In this document: piece after piece, positions 63,601-64,000 of the stretch
Position numbering within the stretch: the first letter of the stretch is position 1
How the letters are laid out: every line of letters begins with the position of its first letter
DNA from: Tubulanus polymorphus
Lineage: Eukaryota > Nemertea > Palaeonemertea > Tubulaniformes > Tubulanidae
Assembly (NCBI RefSeq): GCF_964204645.1
Contig: NC_134032.1
Location: forward strand, 15,996,775 to 16,060,774
Length of the DNA stretch: 64,000 bases
Direction of reading: 5' to 3'
Notes under the pieces: model-generated
Seen by the model: only the letters and a program-made list of their open reading frames with translations
Database searches by the model: none
Told to the model about the DNA's origin: nothing
Made by a program: the position numbers and the translations under genes

Positions 63601-63926
63601 TATTATACACTTGTATTTTATGTAAATATCTATACATAGTTTAAATGTATTATTTATTTAATTGTTAGTGGTTTTTTTCACACAGAATTTAGAGATGTGT
63701 TTATGAATAGTTACTGCTGTGGTACTTAGTTTCTAGTTAGTTTTAAATAGTTTTAGAGATCACCGATTGAAAATTAGTTCTCTCAATAACTATTATAGTT
63801 TCACGCTGTTTTGTCGGTCGAGTTTTTGTACCTTTAAAAATAGATCTCGTTTGGGATACAAAGTAAAATTCAGTTATAATCGTCAAAGTTGTGATGATCA
63901 TCATATTGATGACTAATATTTATTAC

Positions 63927-64000
63927 GGTGAACCTCGTTATAACGAACTTCAGGAAATCTGTTTGTCATAACTGATAGTTCTATGTTACAACGAACTTCA
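63927..64000. mobile_element. Partial foldback/MITE, AACCTCGTTATAACG end, truncated by the window
   Basis: GTGAACCTCGTTATAACGAA followed by CTTCAGGAAATCTGT matches the left half of the element at 58862-59031. Confidence 0.6.

Larger units (their letters stand above)
60047..64000. other. PKI 3' region and repeat-rich intergenic DNA, no further gene seen
   Basis: AATAAA at 60362-60367 may end the PKI transcript. The rest holds MITE-like elements (60568, 61216, 62781, 63927), a 20-bp triplicate ATGATGTCATAGTGTTGTGC (61520-61590), a CTCCCTCCCACT repeat (62990-63075) and an ACATGTAGAC array. Open frames here are short or repeat-derived and I support none as a gene. Confidence 0.55.

Overview
This is a gene-containing window from an animal nuclear genome. 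Genes are split by GT-AG introns, extracellular modules sit on separate phase-1 exons, and intergenic DNA is AT-rich and full of microsatellites, minisatellites and short inverted-repeat elements. The best lineage clue is a receptor with twelve LDL-receptor class A modules, leucine-rich repeats and a seven-helix domain, the layout of the snail receptor GRL101. I therefore infer a marine lophotrochozoan, most plausibly a mollusc. Nothing bacterial, viral or plasmid-like is seen.

Layout, left to right. (1) 168-1600, minus: first two coding exons of a membrane-anchored, trefoil-bearing glycoside hydrolase family 31 enzyme; the catalytic part lies beyond the left edge. (2) 2832-4399, minus: last three exons of an unrecognised coiled-coil gene, possibly TRIM-like. 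(3) 7451-30528, plus: a complete 25-exon GRL101-like receptor, 1142 codons plus stop. (4) 33027-39137, plus: a 12-exon type I membrane protein with signal peptide, CUB domain, three PLAT-like modules, one membrane helix and a short basic tail. (5) 39746-46798, minus: a complete 10-exon SLC22-family transporter of 566 residues. (6) 48638-49989, plus: the 58-residue RNA polymerase subunit RPABC4 (POLR2K), in three exons. (7) 51042-51757, plus: a small secreted precursor with six near-identical 20-residue repeats bounded by dibasic sites, the best candidate here for an undescribed bioactive-peptide gene. (8) 52205-52861, plus: two short uncharacterised coding-like blocks. (9) 53510-57445: a 52-bp satellite array with higher-order structure. 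(10) 59167-60046, plus: a cAMP-dependent protein kinase inhibitor (PKI), 75 residues. The rest, to 64000, is repeats.

All exon boundaries were read by eye from splice consensus, reading frame and phase continuity. In the GRL101-like, CUB/PLAT, SLC22, POLR2K, PKI and repeat-precursor genes every exon-exon phase matches and the summed length is a multiple of three, which strongly supports those models. The genes look like independent neighbours and no shared pathway is evident.

The non-coding part is unusual for how many short inverted-repeat (foldback/MITE-like) elements it holds and for how often one seems to have expanded internally into a tandem array. A 47-bp array family occurs at four loci in both orientations and as single copies inside a terminal-inverted-repeat element. 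A 33-bp minisatellite is shared by two distant loci, a 66-bp minisatellite has a dispersed relative, and a tRNA-like SINE carries a conserved leader at three loci.
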